From Frateuria_A sp035944355 (GTDB taxonomy: Bacteria > Pseudomonadota > Gammaproteobacteria > Xanthomonadales > Rhodanobacteraceae), in the NCBI RefSeq assembly GCF_035944355.1, contig NZ_DASZBH010000004.1:248001-312000 (forward strand): a stretch of DNA of 64,000 nt, given 5' to 3'. Under the pieces are notes generated by a model. It was not told the origin of the DNA. It ran no database searches and was given only the letters and a program-made list of their open reading frames with translations. Below, in pieces: positions 8,289-17,078 of the stretch. Every line of letters starts with the position of its first letter. Position 1 is the stretch's first letter. A program made the position numbers and the translations under genes.

Positions 8289-9929
8289 TCAGCCCGCTTC
8301 GCCCCCATCCCCCGGCAGCCGCGCCGGTGGCGTGAGCACCAGCCGGAAGCAACTGCCGCCACCGGCCACGCGCACGTACTCCAGCGAGGCCTGGTTCGCC
8401 TCGCTCATCTGCCGCGCCAGGTACAGGCCCAGGCCCGTGCCGTACTCGTGCGTGGTGTAGAACGGCTCGAAGATCTGCGCGGCGACCTTGGGCGCGATGC
8501 CCGGGCCGCGGTCGATCACTTCCATGATCGGCACGCCATGCTCGCCCTGGCGCACCACCACCATCACCCGCGCCGGCTCGCCCGGCATGCGGCCGTAGCG
8601 CAGCGCGTTCTGCACTAGGTTCCACACCACCTGCTGCAGTTGCTGCGGATCGGCCACCGCCGCCACCGCTGCGTTGCCGGTGATCACCCGCAGCGAGTCC
8701 TCGCCGATGTCGTTGCCCTGCTTGTACTCCTCCACGAAGCCGTTGGCCCAGCGGCCCAGGTCCAGCGTCTCCGGTCGCGAGCGCTCGCGACGGGAGAGCT
8801 GCAGGATGTTCTCGATGATCTCGTTGAGCCGCACGCAGTGGTTGTTGATGATCTCCACCATGCGCGCGTCGCTCGGGTTGAGCTCGCGCGACTCGGCCAG
8901 CAACTGCGCCGAATAGCGGATCGCCGCCAGCGGGTTCCTGATCTCGTGCGCGATCGAGGCGGACAAACGGCCCAGCGAGCTCAGGGTCAGTTCCTCGGCG
9001 CGGCGCGACAGCAGCGAGGTGTCGTCCAGGAAGATCAGCACGTGCGAGTCGTCGTTGGGCGCCAGGCGCGTGAAGCGCGGCACCACTTCAGGGACGCCAT
9101 CGGCCAGTTGTGTGGCGGTTTCGTCCAGCTTGCCCGAGGTCATCCAGTGGTAGAGCCGGCGCGAGAGCTCCGGCGCCAGCTTGCCCAGGTCGCGCTGGTC
9201 GGCCGGCGGGTTGCCCAGCAGCATCCAGGCCGATTCGTTCAACTGGTGGATGCGGTTGGCGTCGTCCACCAGCAGCACGCCGGTCTTCATGCGCCGGATG
9301 ATCAGCTCGTTGACCTGGGAGAGGTTGGCCAGGTCCAGGCTGCGCTGCTCGGCCAGCGCCTCGGTGGCGCGCAACTGGCGCCCGAGCACGTGGCACAGCG
9401 TGGTGCTGGCGAAGTAGGCCAGACCGAGCAGGCCCGACTCGAGCAGGTCGCCGTCGCCGGGCGCCCTGGCGATCAGCGTGTGGCCGAGCATGCCCAGCGT
9501 GGCCAGCGCGGCGAAGAAGCTGGACAGCCGCAGCGGCAGCACCAGCGCGCCGGTGCACAGGTTCACCGCCAGCATCATGGCGATGCCGATGCGCGCTTCG
9601 TGGATCAGCCAGGCGGCCAGCACCGCCACCAGGATGTCCACCACCAGCGCCCCGGACACCACCAGCCGCGCGTTGGCCATCGCGTTGCGGGTCTGCATCA
9701 GCATGCCCACCGCGAACAGCAGGTAGACGCCGATCACCACGTAGGACAGCGAGGGCTGGTCGATGGTGGGCCAGGTCAGCCGCGGCGAGCTGATCGCCAG
9801 GCCGGCATAGACCAGCGCCTGCGCCAGGCGGAAATAGTTGAGGAAGAACAGCTCGTGGCGGATGGCGACCGCGGGGGGGCGGGCGGGCTGGAAGGCCGGC
9901 GGATCGGTCGTGGGTATCGTAGAGGGCAC
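8289..9929 (-). CDS. pilS: PilS, membrane histidine kinase of type IV pilus regulation
   Basis: A 546-residue kinase if translation starts at the GTG at 9929. The N-terminal half has about six hydrophobic helices (residues 25-190). A PAS-like segment (TGVLLVDDANRIHQL) follows, then HisKA with SIAHEIRNPLAAIRYS (His328) and ATPase boxes VQNALRYG, DRGPGI and GTGLGLYLARQM. This is the PilS layout known from Pseudomonas, where the kinase senses pilin in the membrane and controls PilR. The start is uncertain: the reading frame stays open upstream far into non-coding sequence and no good Shine-Dalgarno precedes the GTG. It is divergent from sucC, with 282 bases between them. Confidence 0.9.
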   Translation of the reverse strand: MPSTIPTTDPPAFQPARPPAVAIRHELFFLNYFRLAQALVYAGLAISSPRLTWPTIDQPSLSYVVIGVYLLFAVGMLMQTRNAMANARLVVSGALVVDILVAVLAAWLIHEARIGIAMMLAVNLCTGALVLPLRLSSFFAALATLGMLGHTLIARAPGDGDLLESGLLGLAYFASTTLCHVLGRQLRATEALAEQRSLDLANLSQVNELIIRRMKTGVLLVDDANRIHQLNESAWMLLGNPPADQRDLGKLAPELSRRLYHWMTSGKLDETATQLADGVPEVVPRFTRLAPNDDSHVLIFLDDTSLLSRRAEELTLSSLGRLSASIAHEIRNPLAAIRYSAQLLAESRELNPSDARMVEIINNHCVRLNEIIENILQLSRRERSRPETLDLGRWANGFVEEYKQGNDIGEDSLRVITGNAAVAAVADPQQLQQVVWNLVQNALRYGRMPGEPARVMVVVRQGEHGVPIMEVIDRGPGIAPKVAAQIFEPFYTTHEYGTGLGLYLARQMSEANQASLEYVRVAGGGSCFRLVLTPPARLPGDGGEAG

Positions 9930-10211
9930 GTTGACGGCACCGACGCGGGGTTCGCCGGAGTATAGACAGCCCGGCGTGGGCTGCCAGCGGTGTGTCGCAT
10001 GACCCGGCCGGGAGCGGCACTTTCCATCAACGCCGCCTTTGGGCGAAAATGCGCGGCCGTATTGCGTGATTCCAGCCCGGTTGAATCCAGGCGGCGCGCA
10101 CTGCATGCCGGCAGCGCGTCGTGAACCCGCCGTCCGACTCCTCCCGCGCCCACGCCCCTCGCAAGTCGCGTGCGGCCGATACGTTTCCTTTCGTTCGCTC
10201 GAGGTATAGGA

Positions 10212-11372
10212 ATGAATTTCCACGAGTACCAGGCCAAAGAGCTGTTCGCGCAGTACGGCATCGCCGTGCCGCCGGGCAAGGTAGCCAACTCCCCCGACGC
10301 CGCCGTCGACGCCGCCAAGGCGCTGGGCGGCTCGCAGTGGATGGTCAAGGCGCAGATCCATGCTGGCGGCCGCGGCAAGGCCGGCGGCGTGAAGTTCTGC
10401 AAGAGCCTGGACGAGGTGCGCAATGCCGCCAAGGGCATGCTGGGCACGAACATGGCGACCTACCAGTCCGCCGGCCGCGCGCTGCCGGTCAACCTGGTGC
10501 TGGTGACCGATGCCACCAACATCGCCAAGGAGCTCTATCTCTCGGTGCTGGTCGACCGCGATTCCAAGGCGATCTCCTTCATCGCTTCCAAGCACGGCGG
10601 CGTGGACATCGAGCAGGTCGCCCGCGATACGCCCGAGGACATCCACACGATCGTGGTCGACTTCGTGGAAGGCTTGCAGCCCTACCAGTGCCGCAACCTC
10701 GGCTTCGCGATGGATCTCAATGCCAAGCAGGTCAACCAGCTGACCAAGATCATGCTGGGCCTGTACAAGCTGTTCAACGAGAAGGACCTGTCGCTGGTGG
10801 AGCTCAACCCGCTGGCGATCCTCGAGGACGGCAACCTGGCCGCGCTCGACGGCAAGGTCAATTCCGACGACAACGCGGACTTCCGTCATCCGGAACTGGT
10901 CGCCATGCGCGACCTGAGCCAGGAAGACGCGGCCGAGGCCGCCGCCGTGCAGCACAACCTCAACTACGTGACGATGGACGGCACCATCGGTTGCATGGTC
11001 AACGGCGCCGGCCTGGCCATGGCCACCATGGACGTGATCAAGCTGGCGGGCGGTGAGCCGGCCAACTTCCTCGACGTCGGCGGCGGCGCCACCAAGGAGC
11101 GCGTGACCGAGGCGTTCAAGCTGATCCTTTCCTCCGACAAGGTGAAGGCCATCCTGGTCAACATCTTCGGCGGCATCGTGCGCTGCGACCTGATCGCCGA
11201 GGGCATCATCGCCGCGGTGAAGGAAGTGGGCCTGAAGATCCCCGTGGTGGTGCGCCTGCAGGGCACCAACGTGGAGAAGGGCCGCGAACTCTTGGCCAAC
11301 TCCGGCCTGGCGATCACGCCGGCCGACGATCTCAACGACGCGGCGCAGAAAGCCGTGGCCGCCGCGAAGTGA
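10212..11372 (+). CDS. sucC: Succinyl-CoA synthetase (ADP-forming) beta subunit
   Basis: A 386-residue ATP-grasp subunit of the TCA-cycle enzyme that interconverts succinyl-CoA and succinate with ATP or GTP formation. MNFHEYQAKELF opens the ATP-grasp domain, and the C-terminal half has FLDVGGGATKERV and VNIFGGIVRCD, both family hallmarks. Length matches the Escherichia coli protein (388). GAGG stands 7 bases before the ATG. It is followed after 13 bases by sucD, with which it forms the heterotetramer. Here the genes are not joined to sucAB but sit beside pilSR, as in other Xanthomonadales. Confidence 0.97.
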   Translation: MNFHEYQAKELFAQYGIAVPPGKVANSPDAAVDAAKALGGSQWMVKAQIHAGGRGKAGGVKFCKSLDEVRNAAKGMLGTNMATYQSAGRALPVNLVLVTDATNIAKELYLSVLVDRDSKAISFIASKHGGVDIEQVARDTPEDIHTIVVDFVEGLQPYQCRNLGFAMDLNAKQVNQLTKIMLGLYKLFNEKDLSLVELNPLAILEDGNLAALDGKVNSDDNADFRHPELVAMRDLSQEDAAEAAAVQHNLNYVTMDGTIGCMVNGAGLAMATMDVIKLAGGEPANFLDVGGGATKERVTEAFKLILSSDKVKAILVNIFGGIVRCDLIAEGIIAAVKEVGLKIPVVVRLQGTNVEKGRELLANSGLAITPADDLNDAAQKAVAAAK

Positions 11373-11385
11373 GGAGCGAACAAGC

Positions 11386-12258
11386 ATGAGCGTTCTGGTC
11401 AACAAGAACACCAAGGTGCTGGTGCAGGGCTTCACCGGCCAGCAGGGCACCTTCCACGCCGAGCAGGCGATCGACTACGGCACCAGGATCGTCGGCGGCG
11501 TGACCCCCGGCAAGGGCGGTTCCGAGCACATCGGCCTGCCGGTCTTCAATTCGATGGACGAAGCGGTCGCCGAGACCGGCGCCGACGCCTCGGTGATCTT
11601 CGTGCCGCCGCCGTTCGCGGCCGACTCGATCATGGAAGCGATCGACGCGGGCATCCGCGTGATCGTGGCCATCACCGAAGGCATCCCGGTGCTGGACATG
11701 CTGCGCGTGAAGAACGTGCTGGCGCAGCATCCGGAGACCGTGCTGATCGGCCCGAACTGCCCCGGCATCATCACCCCGGGCGAGTGCAAGATCGGCATCA
11801 TGCCGGGCCACATCCACAAGCCGGGCAAGGTCGGCATCGTGTCGCGCTCCGGCACGCTGACCTATGAGGCCGTGTTCCAGACCACCAACGAGGGCCTGGG
11901 CCAGTCCACCTGCATCGGCATCGGCGGCGACCCGATCAACGGCCTGAACTTCATCGACTGCCTGAAGCTGTTCCAGGACGATCCGCAGACCGAGGGCATC
12001 ATCATGGTCGGCGAGATCGGCGGCAGCGCCGAGGAAGACGCGGCCGAGTTCATCGGCGAGTACGTGACCAAGCCGGTGGTGTCCTTCATCGCCGGCGCCT
12101 CGGCGCCCGCGGGCAAGCGCATGGGCCACGCCGGCGCGATCATCTCCGGCGGCAAGGGCACGGCGGCGGCCAAGTTCGCGGCGCTGGAGAAGGCCGGCGT
12201 GACGACGGTGAAGTCGCCGGCCGACCTGGGCAAGACGCTGGCGAAGCTGATGAAGTAA
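11386..12258 (+). CDS. sucD: Succinyl-CoA synthetase alpha subunit
   Basis: A 290-residue subunit with a CoA-binding Rossmann fold (VQGFTGQQGTFH) and a C-terminal ligase domain. The active-site histidine that is phosphorylated during catalysis is in the conserved GKRMGHAGAI near residue 246. The length is that of the family (289 in E. coli). GAGGAG lies upstream of its ATG. It is the second and last gene of the sucCD operon and is followed by a strong intrinsic terminator. Confidence 0.97.
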   Translation: MSVLVNKNTKVLVQGFTGQQGTFHAEQAIDYGTRIVGGVTPGKGGSEHIGLPVFNSMDEAVAETGADASVIFVPPPFAADSIMEAIDAGIRVIVAITEGIPVLDMLRVKNVLAQHPETVLIGPNCPGIITPGECKIGIMPGHIHKPGKVGIVSRSGTLTYEAVFQTTNEGLGQSTCIGIGGDPINGLNFIDCLKLFQDDPQTEGIIMVGEIGGSAEEDAAEFIGEYVTKPVVSFIAGASAPAGKRMGHAGAIISGGKGTAAAKFAALEKAGVTTVKSPADLGKTLAKLMK

Positions 12259-12279
12259 GACGCGCCCGTCGCGTTCCTC

Positions 12280-12313
12280 AAAAGGCCACGCATTCGCGTG
12301 GCCTTTTGTTTTT
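12280..12313 (+). terminator. Rho-independent terminator of sucCD
   Basis: A 12-bp perfect stem AAAAGGCCACGC/GCGTGGCCTTTT with a four-base loop, then GTTTTT. It starts 21 bases after the sucD stop codon. Confidence 0.92.
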
Positions 12314-12314
12314 G

Positions 12315-12445
12315 CGGGTTCCCCGCGAGATCGGCTCCGTCGGCCTTGCTCGCGTCATCCACGACGTTCGCCCTCCGCGGGAAGGTTGCGCCGTTGGGCA
12401 GGCGCTCCTGCACCCGCAAGTCGAAGCTTTCTCCCGTGGAGGAGA
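12315..12445 (+). repeat. Dispersed ~125-bp intergenic repeat, copy A
   Basis: This stretch between the sucD terminator and nadE aligns at about 70-75% by eye with the reverse complement of 24121-24265. Shared blocks include CGTCATCCA, GGCGCTCCTGC and CTCGCC-like runs in the same order. No open reading frame or RNA fold was recognised in it. It accounts for most of the gap before nadE. Confidence 0.55.
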
Positions 12446-12569
12446 GTTCCCGATGGCTCTCGAAGCCGGAGCTGCCTGAAGAGCGGATGGGGGGGCGTGC
12501 CTCGACCGCTTACGTTCGTCGCTCCCTCCAGCTCGTTATCATGTGCATCTCCCACCACCGCGCGCTCAA

Positions 12570-14192
12570 ATGACCAAGCTTCGCCTCGCCCTGGCCCAAT
12601 TCGACTTTCCGGTCGGCGCCGTGGTCGCCAATACGAACAAGATCCGCGAGCTGATGGGCCAGGCGCACGCCGGGGGCGCCGACCTGGTGGCCTTTCCCGA
12701 GCTGGCGGTGAGCGGCTATCCGCCCGAGGACCTGCTGGTGCGCCCCAGCTTCCTGCGGGCCTGCAGCGATGCCATCGCCACGCTCGCCGCGGAAACCGAC
12801 GGCATCGCCGCGCTGGTCGGCTTTCCGCACAGCGAGGGCGAGGTCTACAACGCCGCCGCGCTGCTGCGCGAGGGCCGCATCGAATGCATCGCGCACAAGC
12901 AGGCGCTGCCCAATTACGGCGTGTTCGACGACAAGCGCTACTTCCGCCCCGGCCACGCCAGCGCCACCGGCATGGTCGCCGGCGTGCGCGTGGGTTACCT
13001 GGTCTGCGAGGACATCTGGGAGCCCGAGCCCGCCGCGAAGGCGGCGGCCGCCGGCGCCGAACTGATCGTGGTCATCAACGCCTCGCCCTGGGACGACGCC
13101 AAGCAGGCCACCCGCGAGGCGCTGCTGGCGGCGCGCGCGAAAGAGACCGGTTGCGCCATCGTCTATCTCAACCTGGTCGGCGGGCAGGACGACGTGGTCT
13201 ATGACGGCGCCTCGCTGCTGGTCAACGGCGACGGCAGCATCGCTGCGCGCGCCCCGGCCTTCGTCGACGCGCTGCTGTGGGCGAGCTTCGATCCGGCCAC
13301 GCGCACGTTGTCCGCGGAGGGCTGGCCCGCGCTGGGCGATGCCGGTCCGGAAGCGACGCTCTACGCAGCCCTGGTGCGCGGCACCCGCGACTACGTGGAG
13401 AAGAACGGCTTCCCCGGCGTGCTGCTGGGCCTTTCCGGCGGCATCGACTCGGCGCTTACACTGGCGCTGGCGGTCGATGCGCTGGGTGCCGGGCGCGTCA
13501 CCGCAGTGATGCTGCCCACGCGCTACACCTCGCAGCTCTCGCTGGACGGCGCGCGCGAGCAGGCCGAGCGCCTGGGCGTGGACTACCACGTCATCGACAT
13601 CGAGCCGACCTACCGGAGTTTCCTCGCCGCGCTGGCGCCGGCCTTCGGCGACCGGGGCCCCGACGTGACCGAGGAGAACCTGCAATCGCGCACCCGCGGC
13701 GTGATGCTGATGGCGCTGTCCAACAAGCGCGGCCGGCTGCTGCTCTCCACCGGCAACAAGAGCGAGATGGCCGTGGGCTACGCCACCCTTTACGGCGACA
13801 TGTGCGGGGCATACGCGCCGCTCAAGGACGTGTACAAGACGGCCGTTTACCGGCTGGCGCGCTGGCGCAATGGACAGCAGGACGGCGCCGAAACGATCCC
13901 CCCGGCGGTGATCGAGCGTCCGCCTTCGGCCGAGCTGCGCGCCGACCAGACCGACCAGGACTCGCTGCCGCCCTACGACGAGCTCGACGCCATCCTGCAG
14001 CGCTTCATCGAGGACGAGCAGTCGCAGGCGGAGATCATCGCCGCCGGCTTCCCCGCCGATACCGTGCACCGCGTGGTGCGGCTGGTGCTGGTGAACGAGT
14101 TCAAGCGCCGCCAGTCGGCGCCCGGGCCACGCGTCACCAGCCGGGCGTTCGGGCGCGAGCGGCGCTACCCGATCACTTCGGGCTGGCGCTGA
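12570..14192 (+). CDS. nadE: Glutamine-hydrolysing NAD+ synthetase
   Basis: A 540-residue enzyme for the last step of NAD synthesis: it amidates nicotinate adenine dinucleotide with ammonia released from glutamine. The N-terminal nitrilase-type glutaminase has the triad Glu44 (FPELAVSGYPPEDL), Lys110 (HKQALPNYGVFDDKR) and Cys146 (YLVCEDIWE). The C-terminal synthetase has the ATP-pyrophosphatase P-loop GLSGGIDSALTLAL near residue 287 and STGNKSEMAVGYATLYGDM. The ATG at 12570 (MTKLRLALAQFDF) fits the family start better than the in-frame GTG nine codons upstream. This two-domain form is normal in Xanthomonadales. Confidence 0.96.
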   Translation: MTKLRLALAQFDFPVGAVVANTNKIRELMGQAHAGGADLVAFPELAVSGYPPEDLLVRPSFLRACSDAIATLAAETDGIAALVGFPHSEGEVYNAAALLREGRIECIAHKQALPNYGVFDDKRYFRPGHASATGMVAGVRVGYLVCEDIWEPEPAAKAAAAGAELIVVINASPWDDAKQATREALLAARAKETGCAIVYLNLVGGQDDVVYDGASLLVNGDGSIAARAPAFVDALLWASFDPATRTLSAEGWPALGDAGPEATLYAALVRGTRDYVEKNGFPGVLLGLSGGIDSALTLALAVDALGAGRVTAVMLPTRYTSQLSLDGAREQAERLGVDYHVIDIEPTYRSFLAALAPAFGDRGPDVTEENLQSRTRGVMLMALSNKRGRLLLSTGNKSEMAVGYATLYGDMCGAYAPLKDVYKTAVYRLARWRNGQQDGAETIPPAVIERPPSAELRADQTDQDSLPPYDELDAILQRFIEDEQSQAEIIAAGFPADTVHRVVRLVLVNEFKRRQSAPGPRVTSRAFGRERRYPITSGWR

Positions 14193-14223
14193 CCTGCGTC
14201 CCGGCCGGCGCGCCGGGCGGGCG

Positions 14224-14252
14224 AAAAAAAAGCCGTCGATCGCTCGACGGCT
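14224..14252 (-). terminator. Rho-independent terminator of bamD
   Basis: A 9-bp stem AGCCGTCGA/TCGACGGCT with loop TCGC. The A-run lies on its left side (14224-14231), so the U-tract appears only in minus-strand transcripts. That places it 28 bases past the bamD stop codon. It may also help separate convergent nadE. Confidence 0.88.
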
Positions 14253-14280
14253 TCCGGAATTTTCGGGACTGCCCGCGCGG

Positions 14281-15108
14281 TCAGTGGTGGCCGGAGAACG
14301 GCACCATCTTGCGCAGGATCGAGGGGGCGTGCGGCCACTTCGGGTCGGTCAGATAGGGATGATCCGGGTAGTTGAGCGCCAGCACCTTGCGCACGTTCTC
14401 GGCCTGCGGCTTCTGCCCCAGCGCCAGGTAGCTGCGGGTGAGGATGGCCAGCGCATCGCCGGTCTGCGGCGCCTGCTGGTAATGCTCGATCACGTACTGC
14501 GCGCGATCGGCCGAAGCGACGTAGGCCTGGTTGCGCAGGTAGAACTTGGCCACGTTGATCTCGTACTGCGCCAGCACGTTGCGCAGGTAGATCATGCGCT
14601 GGCGCGCATCGGCGGTGTAGGCGCTGTCGGGGAAGCGGCGGGCCAGCTCGGAGAAGTCGTCGAACGCCTGCAGGTTGTAGGCCTGATCGCGGCGCGCCTG
14701 CGAGCCTTCGCGGGAGATGTAGCGCTCGATCACGCCGCTGGTGCGGTCGAAATTGATCAGCCCGCGCAGGTAATAGGCATAATCGACGTGCTTCTGGGTC
14801 GGATAGGTCTTGATGAAGCGGTTGATCGTCGAGGACGCGTCGTCCGGCTGGTTGTCCTTGTACTGCGAGTAGGCCAGTTCCAGCTGCGCCTGTTCGTTGT
14901 AGTCACCCGACGGAAAACGCGCGATCAGGCGCTGGTAGTCCTTGGTCGACGCGGCGTAGTCGCCGTTCATCAGGTCGTCGTGTGCCTTGGCGTAGAGCTT
15001 CTCCACCGGCATCGTGTCGATGGAATCGCGCTTGTGGCCGAAGATCGAGCAGGCGCCCAGCGACAGGCCCAGGACGAGCACGAAGGGCAATTTCAGGATT
15101 ACGCGCAT
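14281..15108 (-). CDS. bamD: Outer membrane assembly lipoprotein BamD
   Basis: A 275-residue lipoprotein of the BAM complex that inserts beta-barrel proteins into the outer membrane. The signal peptide ends in the lipobox LGAC, with Cys20 as the lipidated residue. The mature part is built of TPR-like helical pairs (for example AQLELAYSQYKDNQPDDASS and AYYLRGLINFDRTSGV), as in YfiO/ComL. Length is close to the usual 240-280. The ATG at 15108 gives a proper lipoprotein signal. It is divergent from rluD with a 69-base shared promoter region, the conserved bamD-rluD pair of gammaproteobacteria. Confidence 0.95.
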   Translation of the reverse strand: MRVILKLPFVLVLGLSLGACSIFGHKRDSIDTMPVEKLYAKAHDDLMNGDYAASTKDYQRLIARFPSGDYNEQAQLELAYSQYKDNQPDDASSTINRFIKTYPTQKHVDYAYYLRGLINFDRTSGVIERYISREGSQARRDQAYNLQAFDDFSELARRFPDSAYTADARQRMIYLRNVLAQYEINVAKFYLRNQAYVASADRAQYVIEHYQQAPQTGDALAILTRSYLALGQKPQAENVRKVLALNYPDHPYLTDPKWPHAPSILRKMVPFSGHH

Positions 15109-15177
15109 GTGGGAAGTTTTTATGTATGTGATCGAACGGATGATAGCCCAAACCGCCCGCTCCCCGCGGGGGCCGGC

Positions 15178-16146
15178 ATGACCGTCATCCGGCACGAGGC
15201 GCAGGTGCCCCTGTCGGCGGCAGGTCGGCGTTTCGACCAGGCGCTGGCCGAGATGTTCCCGGACTACTCGCGCTCGCGCCTGACCGGCTGGATCAAGGCC
15301 GGCGCGGTGACGCTGGACGGCGCCGTCGCGCCGCCGCGCCAGCTGCTGCGGGGCGGCGAGCAGGTGCGGCTGGAGGCCGAACTGGCCAGCGAGGTGGAAA
15401 GCGCGCCGGAGGCGATCGCGCTGGCCGTCGTGCACGAGGACGCGCACCTGCTGGTGCTGGACAAGCCGGCGGGCCTGGTGGTGCATCCGGGCGCGGGCAA
15501 TCCCAGCGGGACCCTGCTCAACGCGCTGCTCCACCACGACCCCGCGCTCGCCCAGCTGCCGCGCGCGGGCATCGTGCACCGGCTGGACAAGGACACCTCG
15601 GGCCTGATGGTGGTGGCCAGGAGCCTGGCCGCCCATACGGCGCTGGTGGAGATGCTCTCGCGGCACGCCGTCGAGCGGCAGTACGAAGCGGTGGTGCAGG
15701 GCACGCTGGTCGCCGGCGGCACCGTGGACGCGCCGATCGGCCGGCACCTGGGCGATCGCCTGCGCCAGGCCGTGCGCGACGAAGAGGACGGCAAGCACGC
15801 CATCACCCATTACCGCCTGCGCGAGCGCTTCCGCGCGCACAGCCTGATCCAGTGCAACCTGGAAACCGGCCGTACGCACCAGATCCGCGTGCACCTGGCG
15901 CATATCCACCATCCGCTGGTGGGCGATCCGCTCTACGGCGGCAGCCTGCGCCTGCCCAAGGGGGCGACGCCGGAACTGGTGGCGGCGCTGCGCGGCTTCC
16001 GCCGCCAGGCGCTGCACGCCGAACGTCTCGCGTTCGAGCATCCGGTGACGGGCGAGGCCATGGCATTCGAGGCGAAGCGGCCGGCGGACATGGAGGCGCT
16101 TATCGCCGTCTTGCGCGCCGACGCCGCAGAGCACCGCGAGCCTTAG
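15178..16146 (+). CDS. rluD: 23S rRNA pseudouridine synthase RluD
   Basis: A 322-residue pseudouridine synthase. The N-terminal S4 RNA-binding domain (about residues 18-75, SRLTGWIKAGAVTLDGAV) is followed by the RluA-type catalytic domain with HRLDKDTSG (134-142), where Asp139 is the catalytic residue. ETGRTHQIRVHLAHIHHP is also present. In the family it modifies positions 1911, 1915 and 1917 of helix 69. Length matches E. coli RluD (326). The gene lies opposite bamD and 100 bases before pgeF. Confidence 0.95.
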   Translation: MTVIRHEAQVPLSAAGRRFDQALAEMFPDYSRSRLTGWIKAGAVTLDGAVAPPRQLLRGGEQVRLEAELASEVESAPEAIALAVVHEDAHLLVLDKPAGLVVHPGAGNPSGTLLNALLHHDPALAQLPRAGIVHRLDKDTSGLMVVARSLAAHTALVEMLSRHAVERQYEAVVQGTLVAGGTVDAPIGRHLGDRLRQAVRDEEDGKHAITHYRLRERFRAHSLIQCNLETGRTHQIRVHLAHIHHPLVGDPLYGGSLRLPKGATPELVAALRGFRRQALHAERLAFEHPVTGEAMAFEAKRPADMEALIAVLRADAAEHREP

Positions 16147-16171
16147 CGATCTCCCTATCGCGGGCCTCCTT

Positions 16172-16203
16172 CCTCTCTCCCGGCGGGGCCGGTGGAGAGG
16201 GAG
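16172..16203. repeat. CTCTCTCCC palindrome, copy 2
   Basis: Arms TCCTCTCTCC and GGAGAGGGA around a GC-rich loop, between rluD and pgeF. Same family as the repeat at 2430. Confidence 0.55.
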
Positions 16204-16246
16204 CAAGGGCGCGCTATGCTTTTGGTTCCCCGACACGGCCATCCCC

Positions 16247-16990
16247 ATGACCGAACCCTGGATCCTCCCCGACTGGCCCGCTCCGCGAGGCGTCCATGCC
16301 GCGGTGACCACGCGCCACGGCCCCGGCGTCTCGGCCGGTCCCTTCGCGCGCTTCAACCTGGGGCTGCGCAGCGGCGATTCCGCCGAAGCGGTTTCGAACA
16401 ACCGCGACGCCCTGCGCCACGCGCTCGATCTGCCGTCCGCGCCGCGCTGGCTGCGCCAGGTGCACGGCACCACCGTGGCGGAGCTGGGACCGTTGGCCAG
16501 TACCGACGAACCGCAGGCGGACGCGGCCGTCGCGCACCTGCCCGGCACGGTGCTGGCGATCCTCACCGCCGACTGCCTGCCGGTGCTGTTCTGCAGCGAG
16601 GACGGTGCGCGCATCGGCGCCGCGCATGCGGGATGGCGCGGCCTGGCCGCCGGCGTGCTCGAAGCGACGGTCGCGGCGATGGCGACGCCGCCCGCACGGC
16701 TGCTCGCCTGGCTGGGGCCCTGTATCGGCGCGGCGTCCTACGAGGTGGGGGACGAGGTGCGTGCCGGCTTCGTCGACCGTGACGCGGGCGCGGCCGACTG
16801 CTTCACCGCGACGCGTCCCGGACACTGGCACTGCGACCTTGCCGGCTTGGCCCGCCGCCGGCTCGCCGCTGCCGGCGTGGCGCGCGTCCACGGCGGCGGC
16901 TTCGACACGCTCGCCGACACGCGGTTCTATTCCTACCGGCGCGATGGCGCCCACAGCGGCCGCTTCGCCAGTCTGGTCTGGCGGGACTGA
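16247..16990 (+). CDS. pgeF: Peptidoglycan editing factor PgeF (laccase domain, YfiH)
   Basis: A 247-residue member of the DUF152 / multicopper polyphenol oxidase family. YfiH/PgeF in E. coli removes misincorporated serine from muropeptide precursors, and related proteins show purine nucleoside activity. Visible motifs are RQVHGTTV, LTADCLPVLF, GAAHAGWRGLAAGVLE, LGPCIGAASYEVGDEV and the C-terminal FYSYRRDGAHSGRFASLVW. These include the metal-binding His and Cys residues of the family. Placement after rluD is conserved across gammaproteobacteria. No clear Shine-Dalgarno precedes the ATG. Confidence 0.93.
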   Translation: MTEPWILPDWPAPRGVHAAVTTRHGPGVSAGPFARFNLGLRSGDSAEAVSNNRDALRHALDLPSAPRWLRQVHGTTVAELGPLASTDEPQADAAVAHLPGTVLAILTADCLPVLFCSEDGARIGAAHAGWRGLAAGVLEATVAAMATPPARLLAWLGPCIGAASYEVGDEVRAGFVDRDAGAADCFTATRPGHWHCDLAGLARRRLAAAGVARVHGGGFDTLADTRFYSYRRDGAHSGRFASLVWRD

Positions 16991-17042
16991 AATGCCGTCG
17001 TGCCGCGCAAGCATGCGGCGCCTTCGTTCGGCGAAACCCACG

Positions 17043-17064
17043 GCCCTCCCGCGCGCGGGAGGGC
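17043..17064. terminator. Perfect 22-bp palindrome between convergent genes
   Basis: GCCCTCCCGCG followed immediately by its reverse complement, between the convergent ends of pgeF and the acyl-CoA dehydrogenase gene. It may stop transcription from both sides. The U-tract is weak, so function is inferred from position. Confidence 0.4.
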
Positions 17065-17078
17065 TCGATCCGCTGTAG

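Noticed and set aside
9930..11450. Upstream extension of pilS to a 1053-residue protein
   Set aside because: The extra 507 codons run opposite sucC and through the non-coding divergent region, with no family similarity. The PilS domain order is complete from 9929.
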